Positions 1-8,101 of a DNA stretch of 33,747 bases are shown here, piece after piece. This DNA comes from Clostridiales bacterium (lineage in GTDB: Bacteria > Bacillota > Clostridia > Oscillospirales > RGIG5299): positions 1 to 33,747 of the forward strand of contig JAEEIO010000136.1 in the NCBI GenBank assembly GCA_016281405.1. Reading direction: 5' to 3'. The notes beneath the pieces are model-generated. The model worked only from the letters and a program-made list of their open reading frames with translations, was not told where the DNA came from and did not search any database. A program made the translations under genes and the position numbers. The first letter of the stretch is position 1. Each line of letters begins with the position of its first letter.

Positions 1-30
1 AGCGAAGAACTGAAAGAACTTGAAGACTGA
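1..30 (+). CDS. C-terminal end of an upstream CDS (SEELKELED*), partial
   Basis: Frame 1 reads AGC GAA GAA CTG AAA GAA CTT GAA GAC TGA and is followed by a strong terminator hairpin; the rest lies outside the window. Confidence 0.5.
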   Translation, partial: SEELKELED

Positions 31-43
31 AAATTATAAATAA

Positions 44-78
44 CGCCCCCGCCTCTTTCGAGGCGGGGGCGATTTTTA
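44..78. terminator. Intrinsic terminator between convergent genes
   Basis: CGCCCCCGCCTC-TTTC-GAGGCGGGGGCG followed by ATTTTTATT; 12-bp perfect stem. Confidence 0.85.
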
Positions 79-3000
79 TTCTTTATTCTCTTTTTTCTTC
101 TTTTCGTCTTCCGCGAACTTGCGTCTGAGGTTGTCGATGTCCTCGGTCGTGCCGCCGCCCACGTCGTCGGGCGCGCGCATCTCGCCCTTGTCGACAAGCC
201 TTAAGAAGGCGTCGACGACGTCGGCCGTCAGCTGGGTCCCCTTGACCTCTTTCATTATCGAAACGACCTTGTCGAAGTTCATGCGTTTTCTGTAGGGACG
301 GTCGGAATACATGGCGTCGAAGGTGTCTGCCACTGCTATTATCTGCGCCACGCGCGGTATCTCGCCCTGCTTCAGACCCTGGGGATAGCCCTTGCCGTCG
401 GGACGTTCGTGGTGAGACTGGGCGCCGATGGCGAGCTCGGGCATTATGGTTATCTCGCGAAGCGTTTCGCCTCCGAGCTCGGGGTGAGACTTGATTATGC
501 GGAATTCCTCGTCGTCGAGCTTGCCGTTTTTATTCAAGACTTCCTCGGGGACGCTTATCTTGCCTATATCGTGCAAAAGCGCGATGTTGTAATACTTTTC
601 GACCGTTTCGTCGTCGTAGCCGAGCTCCTTGGCGAGCATGGCGGTATATTTCGCCACGCGGGCCGAGTGGCCGTTGGTGTATTTGTCCTTCATATCTATC
701 GTCTTCGCCAAAACCTCGGTTATCTCCTTGATGATAACGCGCTGTTCGGCCTCTTTTTTGAGAAGCTTCTGTGTCTTGCGGCGCATGATGAGGAAGACGG
801 CGAGAGCGACGAGCAGCACGCCGAGAATTATGGCGGCCACTATGAACCACGTCTGCTCGTAGATGGCTTTTTCCTTTATTATCGTGACCGTGATCTCGTT
901 TTCGACCTCGCCGTGCGAGTCTAAGAGGCTCATCCTGAAATGATATTTGCCGCCGCGCAGGTTGGTGTAGTTGACGGGAAGAAGGTCGCTTCTTCTCTTT
1001 TCCGTCGGCTCGTTTTCAAAACCCTCGAGGATATAGGAGACCTGGGGGTCTATAAGCGAATATGTGAAGACGAATTCGCATATCGTAAGCCTTTGGGTGG
1101 CGGCGGGGACGGTGAAGACGCCGTTTTCGTCGGGGAACGTTATCTCGCCGTCGACCTCGATGTAGGGGACGGCGGTCTTTATATTGCCGAGGTCCTCGAA
1201 CGGCTTTTCGATGTTGACGCGGACGACGCCCGAAGTGCCCGCGACGTAGAGGTCGCCGTCGGGCGTGACGGCGCTGTAGGAGTTTGCCGTCGCGACGCAG
1301 GGAAGACCGTTATGTCTGTTGTAAAGAAGGGCAGAGACGTCTCCGTTTTCGAGCATCTCCGAAACGGTGACGACGTATATGCCGGCGCTCGAGAGCACCC
1401 ACATATTATCGCCCGCGGCGTTTTCGTAGAGGTCGAAGTTGTTGGAGTAGGGGAAATTGGTGACGTTTGTGACGTTGTAGTCGGCGTCGAGATATGAGAT
1501 CGAGTTGCTTGTGACGAGCCAGTAGATATCGCGCGTTATGTCCTTTTTAACGCGCATGACGACCTCGGACATAAGACCCGAATCTGTGCCTATGTGGGTC
1601 ACCTTGTCGTCCGAGACTATATAAACGCCGTTTCCGTTGGTGCCCGCGATTATGTCGCCGTTTGCGGCTTCGGCGGCGGTCAAAAGGTCGGTGTTTTCAA
1701 TGCCGTCGCTTTCGGTATAGACCTTTTCGACCTTGCCGTTTCTTATTCTCGCAAGTCCGCCCGTTAAGACGGCGACGGCGCTCCCGTCCTTACATTCGAC
1801 GACGGCGCGGGCGCGCTCGGACGGCAGTCCGTCGGCGCCCGTGTAGCAGGTCGCCACGCCGTTTTCGTAGCAGATTATCGGTATCTCGCCGTACATGGTC
1901 GAGAACCATATACGGTTGCCGTTGCTTATTATCGAACGTATCTGGCTTCCTTCCATAAGCTTGACGAGGTCTTTTTCGGATATCTCGCCGCCCGAGGCGT
2001 AGACCGCTTTTTTGACGGGGAAGGAGGTGCGGGCGCCCGACTCGTCGAGCACAACGAGACCGTTGGTTTTGCAGGCTATGAAAAGTTTGCCCTCGAACCA
2101 GCAGGTCGCGTTGACGACGTTGGTCTCGATGCCGTATTTCGAGAAGACGTCCTCGAAACGGTTGGGGACTATCTTCATAACGCCCTGCTTGGACGAGGCG
2201 AACCAGACGTTGCCCTGATAGTCGGTCATCATTGTCTCGAGAGAGCTTACCATCGGAAGGTCTTCAAAAGCGGTGAAAACGCCGTTCTGATAAAGGCCTA
2301 TGCCGTTGTCGGCGCAGATCCAGACCCTGCCGCCCTCCTGGCAGATATCGTTGACGTATTTCAAGGGCGCGATGCTTATTTTCTTAAAGGAGTCGAAATT
2401 GCCGTCAAAGAGGCCGTAATAAAGCTCGTCGCCCGTGGTTCCCACGTAGACGTAGCCGGGATTTTCAAGGTCGGGCGCGAAACTGTAAATGGTCTCGCCG
2501 CCGAAACGGAGACCCGCGTAGAACTTATCGGGCTCGCCGTCTTTTATTGTCAGTATCGCGCCGTCGGTGGTGCTTCCGTAGATCAGGCCGTCGGCGCCGG
2601 GACGAAGGTCTCTGACGCGCTCGTATTCGGCGTTATCGAGAAGGCGAAGCTCCATATTTTCGTTGATAATCGCGACGCCCAGCTCGGTGCCTATGTAAAT
2701 ATTCCCGTTTTTGTCCTCTGCGACGGTGTGGACGTAGAGCGAACGCAGACCGTCGGCTTTGTTGAAGACGCGCGTGTCGCCCTTGTTCATGCAGGCGACG
2801 CCCGAGTCGTTGGTGCCTATCCACAGTCTGTCTTTGCTGTCGACGAAGAGGTCGACGACGCTCGAGACGCCCGCCGCCGGCTGTATGCGCTCGAAGGCGC
2901 TGCCGTCGTATTTGATAAGGCCGCCGTAGCTGCCTATCCATATAAAGCCGTCGCCCGTTTCGGCGATGGCGTTGGCCTCGGAGGTCGGGAGGCCGTTGGT

Positions 3001-3198
3001 GTTGTCGTAGAGGACGGCGGAATAGCCCGTGCCGTTTACAAGCTCGGTGACGACGTCGGTCTCCTCGGCGCCCGCGAACAGCGAGCCGACAGGGGAGACG
3101 GTAAGCAAAGCCGCAAGCAAAGCGCAGACGGCCCCTTTGAAAAATATGTTATAAAAATGATTTGATTTCATGATTACGCCTCTTTTCATTACAGGCAA
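76..3198 (-). CDS. Exported/membrane two-component-regulator-type beta-propeller + Y_Y_Y-like domain + TM + HD-GYP phosphodiesterase-like protein
   Basis: N-terminal signal/TM segment; repeated propeller motifs (GDGFIWIGSYGGLIKYDG, KDRLWIGTNDSGV, QGNVWFASSKQGV); TM at VAAIILGVLLVALAVFLIM; HD-GYP motifs ALLHDIGKISVPEEVL and HHERPDGKGYP. Confidence 0.9.
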   Translation of the reverse strand: MPVMKRGVIMKSNHFYNIFFKGAVCALLAALLTVSPVGSLFAGAEETDVVTELVNGTGYSAVLYDNTNGLPTSEANAIAETGDGFIWIGSYGGLIKYDGSAFERIQPAAGVSSVVDLFVDSKDRLWIGTNDSGVACMNKGDTRVFNKADGLRSLYVHTVAEDKNGNIYIGTELGVAIINENMELRLLDNAEYERVRDLRPGADGLIYGSTTDGAILTIKDGEPDKFYAGLRFGGETIYSFAPDLENPGYVYVGTTGDELYYGLFDGNFDSFKKISIAPLKYVNDICQEGGRVWICADNGIGLYQNGVFTAFEDLPMVSSLETMMTDYQGNVWFASSKQGVMKIVPNRFEDVFSKYGIETNVVNATCWFEGKLFIACKTNGLVVLDESGARTSFPVKKAVYASGGEISEKDLVKLMEGSQIRSIISNGNRIWFSTMYGEIPIICYENGVATCYTGADGLPSERARAVVECKDGSAVAVLTGGLARIRNGKVEKVYTESDGIENTDLLTAAEAANGDIIAGTNGNGVYIVSDDKVTHIGTDSGLMSEVVMRVKKDITRDIYWLVTSNSISYLDADYNVTNVTNFPYSNNFDLYENAAGDNMWVLSSAGIYVVTVSEMLENGDVSALLYNRHNGLPCVATANSYSAVTPDGDLYVAGTSGVVRVNIEKPFEDLGNIKTAVPYIEVDGEITFPDENGVFTVPAATQRLTICEFVFTYSLIDPQVSYILEGFENEPTEKRRSDLLPVNYTNLRGGKYHFRMSLLDSHGEVENEITVTIIKEKAIYEQTWFIVAAIILGVLLVALAVFLIMRRKTQKLLKKEAEQRVIIKEITEVLAKTIDMKDKYTNGHSARVAKYTAMLAKELGYDDETVEKYYNIALLHDIGKISVPEEVLNKNGKLDDEEFRIIKSHPELGGETLREITIMPELAIGAQSHHERPDGKGYPQGLKQGEIPRVAQIIAVADTFDAMYSDRPYRKRMNFDKVVSIMKEVKGTQLTADVVDAFLRLVDKGEMRAPDDVGGGTTEDIDNLRRKFAEDEKKKKENKE

Positions 3199-3261
3199 TA
3201 AATAATCGAAATGAAATACAATAAATAATTATATCATATTTTTCAAAAAATGCAAGAATGC

Positions 3262-3291
3262 AAAAAAGCGTCGGAGCAAAGCGGACTTTGC
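3262..3291. repeat. Direct repeat copy 1 (30 bp) of the tRNA-Gln terminator half
   Basis: AAAAAAGCGTCGGAGCAAAGCGGACTTTGC, identical to 3524-3553. Confidence 0.9.
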
Positions 3292-3294
3292 GGT

Positions 3295-3361
3295 TTCCTC
3301 GGGGGCCCCCGAAAACGGCGAGGCCTCCTCGAGCCGTTTTTGGGGAAAAGGAGGAGCAGCG
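3295..3361 (-). repeat. GC-rich tRNA-associated repeat module, copy A
   Basis: Minus-strand GCTGCTCCTCCTTTTCCCCAAAAACGGCTCGAGGAGGCCTCGCCGTTTTCGGGGGCCCCCGAGGAA; similar to 3430-3495 and 25861-25925. Confidence 0.75.
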
Positions 3362-3429
3362 GAACGAGCCAAGCGGTGATTTTTAATGCGAAGCATAAAA
3401 AATCGCCGCAAGCGATGTGGAGCTTGTGT

Positions 3430-3495
3430 GTTTCTCGGGGGCCCCCGAAAAGGCGAGGCCCTCCGCCGAGGTTTTTTGGGGAAAGGAGGAGCAAG
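3430..3495 (-). repeat. GC-rich tRNA-associated repeat module, copy B
   Basis: Minus-strand GCTCCTCCTTTCCCCAAAAAACCTCGGCGGAGGGCCTCGCCTTTTCGGGGGCCCCCGAGAAA; differs at only a few positions from 25861-25925. Confidence 0.85.
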
Positions 3496-3509
3496 GGAGC
3501 GGGCGTATG

Positions 3510-3560
3510 GCGCTTTTTTGAATAAAAAAGCGTCGGAGCAAAGCGGACTTTGCTCCGACG
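3510..3560 (-). terminator. Terminator of tRNA-Gln (contains direct repeat copy 2, 3524-3553)
   Basis: Reading minus strand directly after tRNA CCA: CGTCGGAGCAAAG-TCCG-CTTTGCTCCGACG followed by CTTTTTT. Confidence 0.9.
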
Positions 3561-3634
3561 TGGCTGGGGTGGCAGGAATCGAACCTGCGCGAACAGAGTC
3601 AAAGTCTGTTGTCCTGCCATTAGACTACACCCCA
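3561..3634 (-). tRNA. tRNA-Gln (anticodon TTG)
   Basis: Minus-strand TGGGGTGTAGTCTAATGGCAGGACAACAGACTTTGACTCTGTTCGCGCAGGTTCGATTCCTGCCACCCCAGCCA; acceptor TGGGGTG/CACCCCA, T-loop GGTTCGATTCC, encoded CCA. Confidence 0.97.
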
Positions 3635-3700
3635 ATTAACTAACATATAATACCAAAAAAACGCCGCGTTGTCAATAAAAAATCGGCGCGCGAGTTGAAA
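3635..3700 (-). promoter_or_regulatory. Promoter of tRNA-Gln
   Basis: Minus strand TTGACA-N17-TATTAT upstream of the tRNA 5' end. Confidence 0.75.
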
Positions 3701-3739
3701 GAAGGCGGCCTTTTTGATATAATAATCTCGGTGACCGAA

Positions 3740-4321
3740 ATGAAAAGAACGGTGGGAGACGGCAAAAACGCCGTCGAATACGAGCTTACGCGAAAGCGCG
3801 TAAAGAATATAAACCTTCGGATAGCGCGGGACGGCGCCGTAAAAGTCTCCGCGCCGCCTTTTTCGCCCCTTCCGCTCATCGACGCCTTCGTTTTGAAGCA
3901 CGCCGACTTTATAAAAAAGGGAAGGGAAAGGGCGGCGTCTTCGCCATCCGCCGCGCCGAAGCTTGACGCCGAAAGCCGCGCGGAGCTCCTTCTTGCCATG
4001 ACCCGCCATTGCAAAGAGATATATCCCCTTGTCAAAGGCGTGAAAAAGCTTTTTCCCGAGATAAAAGTCCGCGCCATGCGCTCAAGGTGGGGAAGCTGCG
4101 CCGTTAAAAAAGGGACGGTCACCTTCAGCACCATGCTTTACGGCAAAGACGAGCGGCTGCGTCGCTACGTGGCGGCCCACGAACTTTGCCATCTCGCCGT
4201 CCCCAACCACTCGCGAGCTTTCTGGGCGCTCCTTCTTGAGATAGTCCCCGACGCCAAGGAACTGCGGCGCAAGCTCAATGAAAAAAGCGAGTTACCTATT
4301 GACAACTCATCCGAACGGTAA
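3740..4321 (+). CDS. M48/YgjP-like (DUF45) zinc metallopeptidase family protein
   Basis: RSRWGSCAVKKGTVTFS followed by HELCHL zinc-binding motif and VPNHSRAFWALL. ORF extends to 3695, but the ATG at 3740 (MKRTVGDGK) is a plausible start. Confidence 0.85.
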   Translation: MKRTVGDGKNAVEYELTRKRVKNINLRIARDGAVKVSAPPFSPLPLIDAFVLKHADFIKKGRERAASSPSAAPKLDAESRAELLLAMTRHCKEIYPLVKGVKKLFPEIKVRAMRSRWGSCAVKKGTVTFSTMLYGKDERLRRYVAAHELCHLAVPNHSRAFWALLLEIVPDAKELRRKLNEKSELPIDNSSER

Positions 4322-4327
4322 TATAAT
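4299..4327 (+). promoter_or_regulatory. Sigma70-type promoter for the metal ATPase
   Basis: TTGACA (4299-4304) - 17 bp - TATAAT (4322-4327), overlapping the 3' end of the preceding gene. Confidence 0.8.
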
Positions 4328-4362
4328 AAAAGTGAAAACAGACAGCCGAAAAGGGTGAAAGC

Positions 4363-6237
4363 ATGGAAACGAAAAAAACGGTAATAAAGATTATAGCCTC
4401 GGCCATACTTCTGGCGGCGGCGTTTATAACCGACCGCCTTACGTCGTTTCCCGTGTGGGCCGACCTGCTTTTATATCTGCCCGCTTACCTCGTCGTCGGC
4501 TTCGGGGTTTTGAAGGAGTGCGCCGAAAACATCGTCCACGGCGAGCTTTTGGACGAGGCGTTTTTGATGACCGTCGCCACCGTCGGCGCCCTTTGCATCG
4601 GCTTTTTACCCGGCGCCGAGCCGCAGTTTGCCGAGGCGGTCTTCGTAATGCTTCTTTTCAACGTCGGCGAACTGTTTGAAGAAATAGCCGAGGGACGCAG
4701 CCGCCGCTCCGTTATGGCGATAATGGAGCTTCGCCCCGACGTCTGCGACGTTTTACGGGACGGCAAAACCGTCTCCGTCCCCTGCGAGGAGATAGCCGTC
4801 GGCGAGACCGTCTTAGTCAAGCCCGGCGAGCGTATAGCCATAGACGGCCTCGTGCTCGAGGGCGCGTCAACGTTGGACGCCGCCGCCCTCACGGGAGAAA
4901 GTCTCCCTAAAAGCGTCTCGGAGGGCGACTCCGTCGCCTCGGGATGCCTTAATCTCTCAGGCGTTCTGAAACTGAAAACGACTAAACCTTTCGGCGAGTC
5001 GACCGCCTCGAAGATAATCGAACTCGTTGAAAACGCCTCTGAAAAGAAGTCAAAAAGCGAAACGATGGTAAAGCGGTTCGCCCGCGTCTACACACCCGCC
5101 GTCGTGGCGCTTGCCGTCCTTGCGGCGGTTGTTCCGCCCTTAATTTCGGGCGACTTTGCCGCCGCTTTCCCCGAGTGGCTCAAAAGAGCGCTCACGTTCC
5201 TTATAGTCTCCTGCCCCTGCGCTCTCGTTATCTCGGTGCCGCTCACTTTCTTTTCGGGCATCGGCGCGGCCGCGAAAAAGGGCATACTCATAAAGGGGTC
5301 GGAATACGTCGACGCCTTATCCCGCGCCGAAACGGTGGTTTTCGATAAGACCGGCACCCTCACCAAAGGCGTTTTCGAGGTGACGGCCGTTCACCCCGAG
5401 GTCTGCGACGAAAAAAGTCTGCTCCATCTCGCCGTCCACGTCGAAAGCTTTTCGACCCATCCCATAGCCCTTTCGCTCCGTCAGGCCTACCCCGAGTCGG
5501 ATGACGGATGCGAAGTCGCCGACGTCGAAGAGACGGTCGGAAGGGGCGTAAAGGCAAAGGTAAACGGCGAAACGGTGCTTGTCGGAAACGACGCGTTTAT
5601 GGACCTTTACGGCGTCAAATGGTCTAAGTGTCATAAGACGGGCACGATAATTCACGTCGCCAAAGACGGCGAATATTTGGGGCATATAGTCATCTCCGAC
5701 GTCACTAAGGAAGACTCGGCCGCGGCCGTTTCGGGCTTGAAGTCGGCTGGCGTTTTGAAAACTGTTATGCTTACGGGCGACCGCAAAGAGGTCGCCGAGG
5801 CCGTCGCTAAAGAGGTCGGCGTCGACGAGAGCCGCGCCGAACTGATGCCCGGCGGCAAGGTCGACGAGATCGAAAAACTGCTTGCGGAAAAAGAAAAAGG
5901 CTCCGTCGTTTTCGTCGGCGACGGCATAAACGACGCGCCCGTTCTGGCGCGCGCGGACGTGGGCGTCGCGATGGGCGCCATGGGCTCCGACGCCGCCGTC
6001 GAGGCGGCCGACGTCGTGCTGATGGACGATAAGCCCTCGGGCGTCGGGCTTGCCGTAAAGCTCTCGAAACGGGTAATAAAGATAGCGACCGAAAATATTG
6101 TCTTTTCAATAGCCGTAAAGGTCGCTGTGCTCCTCCTTGCCGCTTTCGGTTTCGCGCCGATGTGGCTCGCGGTCTTTGCCGACGTCGGCGTCACGGTGCT
6201 TGCGATTTTGAACGCCATGAGGGCGTTAAAGGCTTGA
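4363..6237 (+). CDS. P1B-type heavy-metal-translocating ATPase, probable Zn/Cd/Pb (ZntA/CadA-like), no N-terminal HMA domain
   Basis: SCPCALVISVP (CPC), DKTGTLTKG, VGDGINDAPVLA; TM8-region ADVGVTVLAILNAMR (DxG) and AVKVAVLLLAAFG fit P1B-2; protein starts directly at TM1. Confidence 0.9.
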   Translation: METKKTVIKIIASAILLAAAFITDRLTSFPVWADLLLYLPAYLVVGFGVLKECAENIVHGELLDEAFLMTVATVGALCIGFLPGAEPQFAEAVFVMLLFNVGELFEEIAEGRSRRSVMAIMELRPDVCDVLRDGKTVSVPCEEIAVGETVLVKPGERIAIDGLVLEGASTLDAAALTGESLPKSVSEGDSVASGCLNLSGVLKLKTTKPFGESTASKIIELVENASEKKSKSETMVKRFARVYTPAVVALAVLAAVVPPLISGDFAAAFPEWLKRALTFLIVSCPCALVISVPLTFFSGIGAAAKKGILIKGSEYVDALSRAETVVFDKTGTLTKGVFEVTAVHPEVCDEKSLLHLAVHVESFSTHPIALSLRQAYPESDDGCEVADVEETVGRGVKAKVNGETVLVGNDAFMDLYGVKWSKCHKTGTIIHVAKDGEYLGHIVISDVTKEDSAAAVSGLKSAGVLKTVMLTGDRKEVAEAVAKEVGVDESRAELMPGGKVDEIEKLLAEKEKGSVVFVGDGINDAPVLARADVGVAMGAMGSDAAVEAADVVLMDDKPSGVGLAVKLSKRVIKIATENIVFSIAVKVAVLLLAAFGFAPMWLAVFADVGVTVLAILNAMRALKA

Positions 6238-6262
6238 CATAATCTTTATAATATGATATTAT
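6234..6262 (+). promoter_or_regulatory. Candidate promoter for sufCB, overlapping the ATPase stop codon
   Basis: TTGACA (6234-6239) - 17 bp - TATTAT (6257-6262); leader hairpin GGGCGGTCGGATTTCGGCCGCCC follows. Confidence 0.6.
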
Positions 6263-6311
6263 CATTGGGCGGTCGGATTTCGGCCGCCCTCTTTCAAGGT
6301 ACGAAAAGGAC

Positions 6312-7079
6312 GTGAAAGATTATATGCTCCGGATCAAAAACCTTTCCTTCGGCGTCGCCGTCGAAGGGGAGCAAAAGGAGATAGTGAGGGACGTCTCTCT
6401 GGACGTCGCCGAAAACAGTCTCGTCGTCATAACGGGACCCAACGGCGGCGGCAAATCGACCCTCGCGAGGCTTATTGCCGGCATTGAAAAACCAACCGCG
6501 GGAAAAATATTTTTCCGCGGCGAAGATATTACCGAAAAGTCGGTCACCGAGCGCGCGAATCTGGGCATAGCGTTTGCCTTTCAGCAGCCCGTGCGCTTTA
6601 AGGGACTTGACGTGCTCGACCTCATCCGCATAGCCTCGGGTAAAAAAATATCCATGGCCGAGGCCTGCGACTACCTCTCGGCGGTCGGACTTTGCGCGAG
6701 GGACTATATCGGCCGCGAGGTAAACGCCAGCCTTTCGGGCGGCGAGCTCAAGCGCATCGAGATCGCCACCGTCCTCGCGAGAAAGGCCGCGCTTTCGGTC
6801 TTCGACGAGCCCGAGGCGGGCATAGACCTCTGGAGCTTCAAAAACCTCATAGACGTCTTCAAGAATATGCGGGGCGACTCTGACGGACGCTCGATAATCA
6901 TTATTTCGCATCAGGAGCGTATACTTAACATCGCCGACGAAATAGTCGTTCTGAAAAACGGCTCTGTCGAAAAACGCGGCAAAAGGGAAGAGATACTCCC
7001 GACCATTTTGGGGACCTCTTCGGCCGTCGGCGAATGCCGTAGAATAGAAAACGCGAAGGGAGACGGTCCGAAATGCTGA
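6312..7079 (+). CDS. sufC: SufC-type Fe-S cluster assembly ATPase (GTG start)
   Basis: Walker A GPNGGGKSTL, SGGELKRIEIATVLAR, FDEPEAGIDLWSF, IIIISHQERIL typical of SufC. Confidence 0.92.
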   Translation: MKDYMLRIKNLSFGVAVEGEQKEIVRDVSLDVAENSLVVITGPNGGGKSTLARLIAGIEKPTAGKIFFRGEDITEKSVTERANLGIAFAFQQPVRFKGLDVLDLIRIASGKKISMAEACDYLSAVGLCARDYIGREVNASLSGGELKRIEIATVLARKAALSVFDEPEAGIDLWSFKNLIDVFKNMRGDSDGRSIIIISHQERILNIADEIVVLKNGSVEKRGKREEILPTILGTSSAVGECRRIENAKGDGPKC

Positions 7080-7999
7080 ATCTCGACGCCATAGGAGAAA
7101 GAATCCTTTCGGAGGTCGCCGACCTCCACACCGTCCCCGAGGGCGCCTACAACATCCGCGTAAACGGCGCGTCCGCGGGCAGACGTTCTTCGGCAAACGT
7201 TGAAATAATCCCAAAAACCGACGTCAGCGGACTCGATATTTACGTAAAGCCCGGGACGAAAAACGAAAGCGTCCACATCCCCGTCGTGTTGACCGAAAGC
7301 GGTCTCGAGGAGGTCGTATACAACGACTTTCACATCGGCGAGGGCGCCGACGTCCTTATCGTCGCGGGGTGCGGCATAGATAACTGCGGAAAGCAAGACT
7401 CCCGCCACGACGGCGTTCACCGCTTTTTCGTCGGCAAAAACGCGAAAATAAAATACGTCGAAAAGCATTACGGCTCGGGCTCGGGCGAGGGAAAGAGAAT
7501 ACTTAACCCCGTCACCGAGGTCTACCAGGAAGAGGGAAGCGCCGTCGAGATGGAGATGGTGCAGATAAAGGGCGTCGACGACACCGAACGCTCGACCGTC
7601 GCCGAGCTTAAGGACGGCGCGACGCTCGTAGTCAGAGAGCGGCTCATGACCCACGGCGATCAGCGGGCGGTAAGCAAATACGCCGTTTCCTTAAACGGCA
7701 GGGACTCGACCGCCGACGTCGTTTCGCGCTCCGTCGCGAAGGATAACTCCTTCCAGAAGTTCGACGCCAAGATAGCGGGCAACGCCCCGTGCCGAGGCCA
7801 CACCGAGTGCGACTCGATTATTATGGATAACGGCAGGATACTCGCGGTCCCCGGCCTTGAAGCCAACGACCTCGACGCCTCCCTCGTTCACGAGGCGGCG
7901 ATAGGCAAAATAGCGGGCGATCAGATAATAAAGCTCATGACCCTGGGCCTTACCGAAGCCGAGGCGGAAGAGCAGATTATAAACGGATTTCTCAAATAA
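7073..7999 (+). CDS. sufB: SufB/SufD family Fe-S scaffold protein
   Basis: DSIIMDNGRILAVPGLEANDLDASLVHEAAIGKIAGDQIIKLMTLGLTEAEAEEQIINGF; overlaps sufC by 7 bp. Confidence 0.88.
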   Translation: MLNLDAIGERILSEVADLHTVPEGAYNIRVNGASAGRRSSANVEIIPKTDVSGLDIYVKPGTKNESVHIPVVLTESGLEEVVYNDFHIGEGADVLIVAGCGIDNCGKQDSRHDGVHRFFVGKNAKIKYVEKHYGSGSGEGKRILNPVTEVYQEEGSAVEMEMVQIKGVDDTERSTVAELKDGATLVVRERLMTHGDQRAVSKYAVSLNGRDSTADVVSRSVAKDNSFQKFDAKIAGNAPCRGHTECDSIIMDNGRILAVPGLEANDLDASLVHEAAIGKIAGDQIIKLMTLGLTEAEAEEQIINGFLK

Positions 8000-8000
8000 G

Positions 8001-8038
8001 AAAAGGACGGCAAAGAAATATCTTCGCCGTCCTTTTTA
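8001..8038 (+). terminator. Intrinsic terminator after sufB
   Basis: AAAAGGACGGC-AAAGAAATATCTTC-GCCGTCCTTTTT. Confidence 0.8.
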
Positions 8039-8051
8039 TTTCGCCGTTTTG

Positions 8052-8092
8052 TTGACAAACCGGCACAAAAATGCTATAATGAACATGTTCAT
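8052..8092 (+). promoter_or_regulatory. Promoter with 14-bp perfect palindromic operator candidate
   Basis: TTGACA (8052-8057) - N17 - TATAAT (8075-8080); palindrome ATGAACATGTTCAT at 8079-8092. Confidence 0.8.
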
Positions 8093-8101
8093 AAAAAATA
8101 T

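Noticed and set aside
3262-3553. Possible CRISPR array from a 30-bp direct repeat
   Set aside because: Only two copies 262 bp apart, one within a tRNA terminator; no regular spacers and no cas genes in the window.
3229-3643. Overlapping ORFs with proline/leucine-rich repeats (PLLLLFPKNGSRRPRRFRGPPRKPQ / PAPLLLLSPKNLGGGPRLFGGPRETHK)
   Set aside because: They are translations of the two GC-rich repeat modules and tRNA-Gln, with no independent coding signal.
6294-7654. Long minus-strand ORFs antisense to sufC/sufB
   Set aside because: The sense strand encodes unmistakable SufC and SufB motifs; the antisense ORFs are R/G/V-rich shadows.
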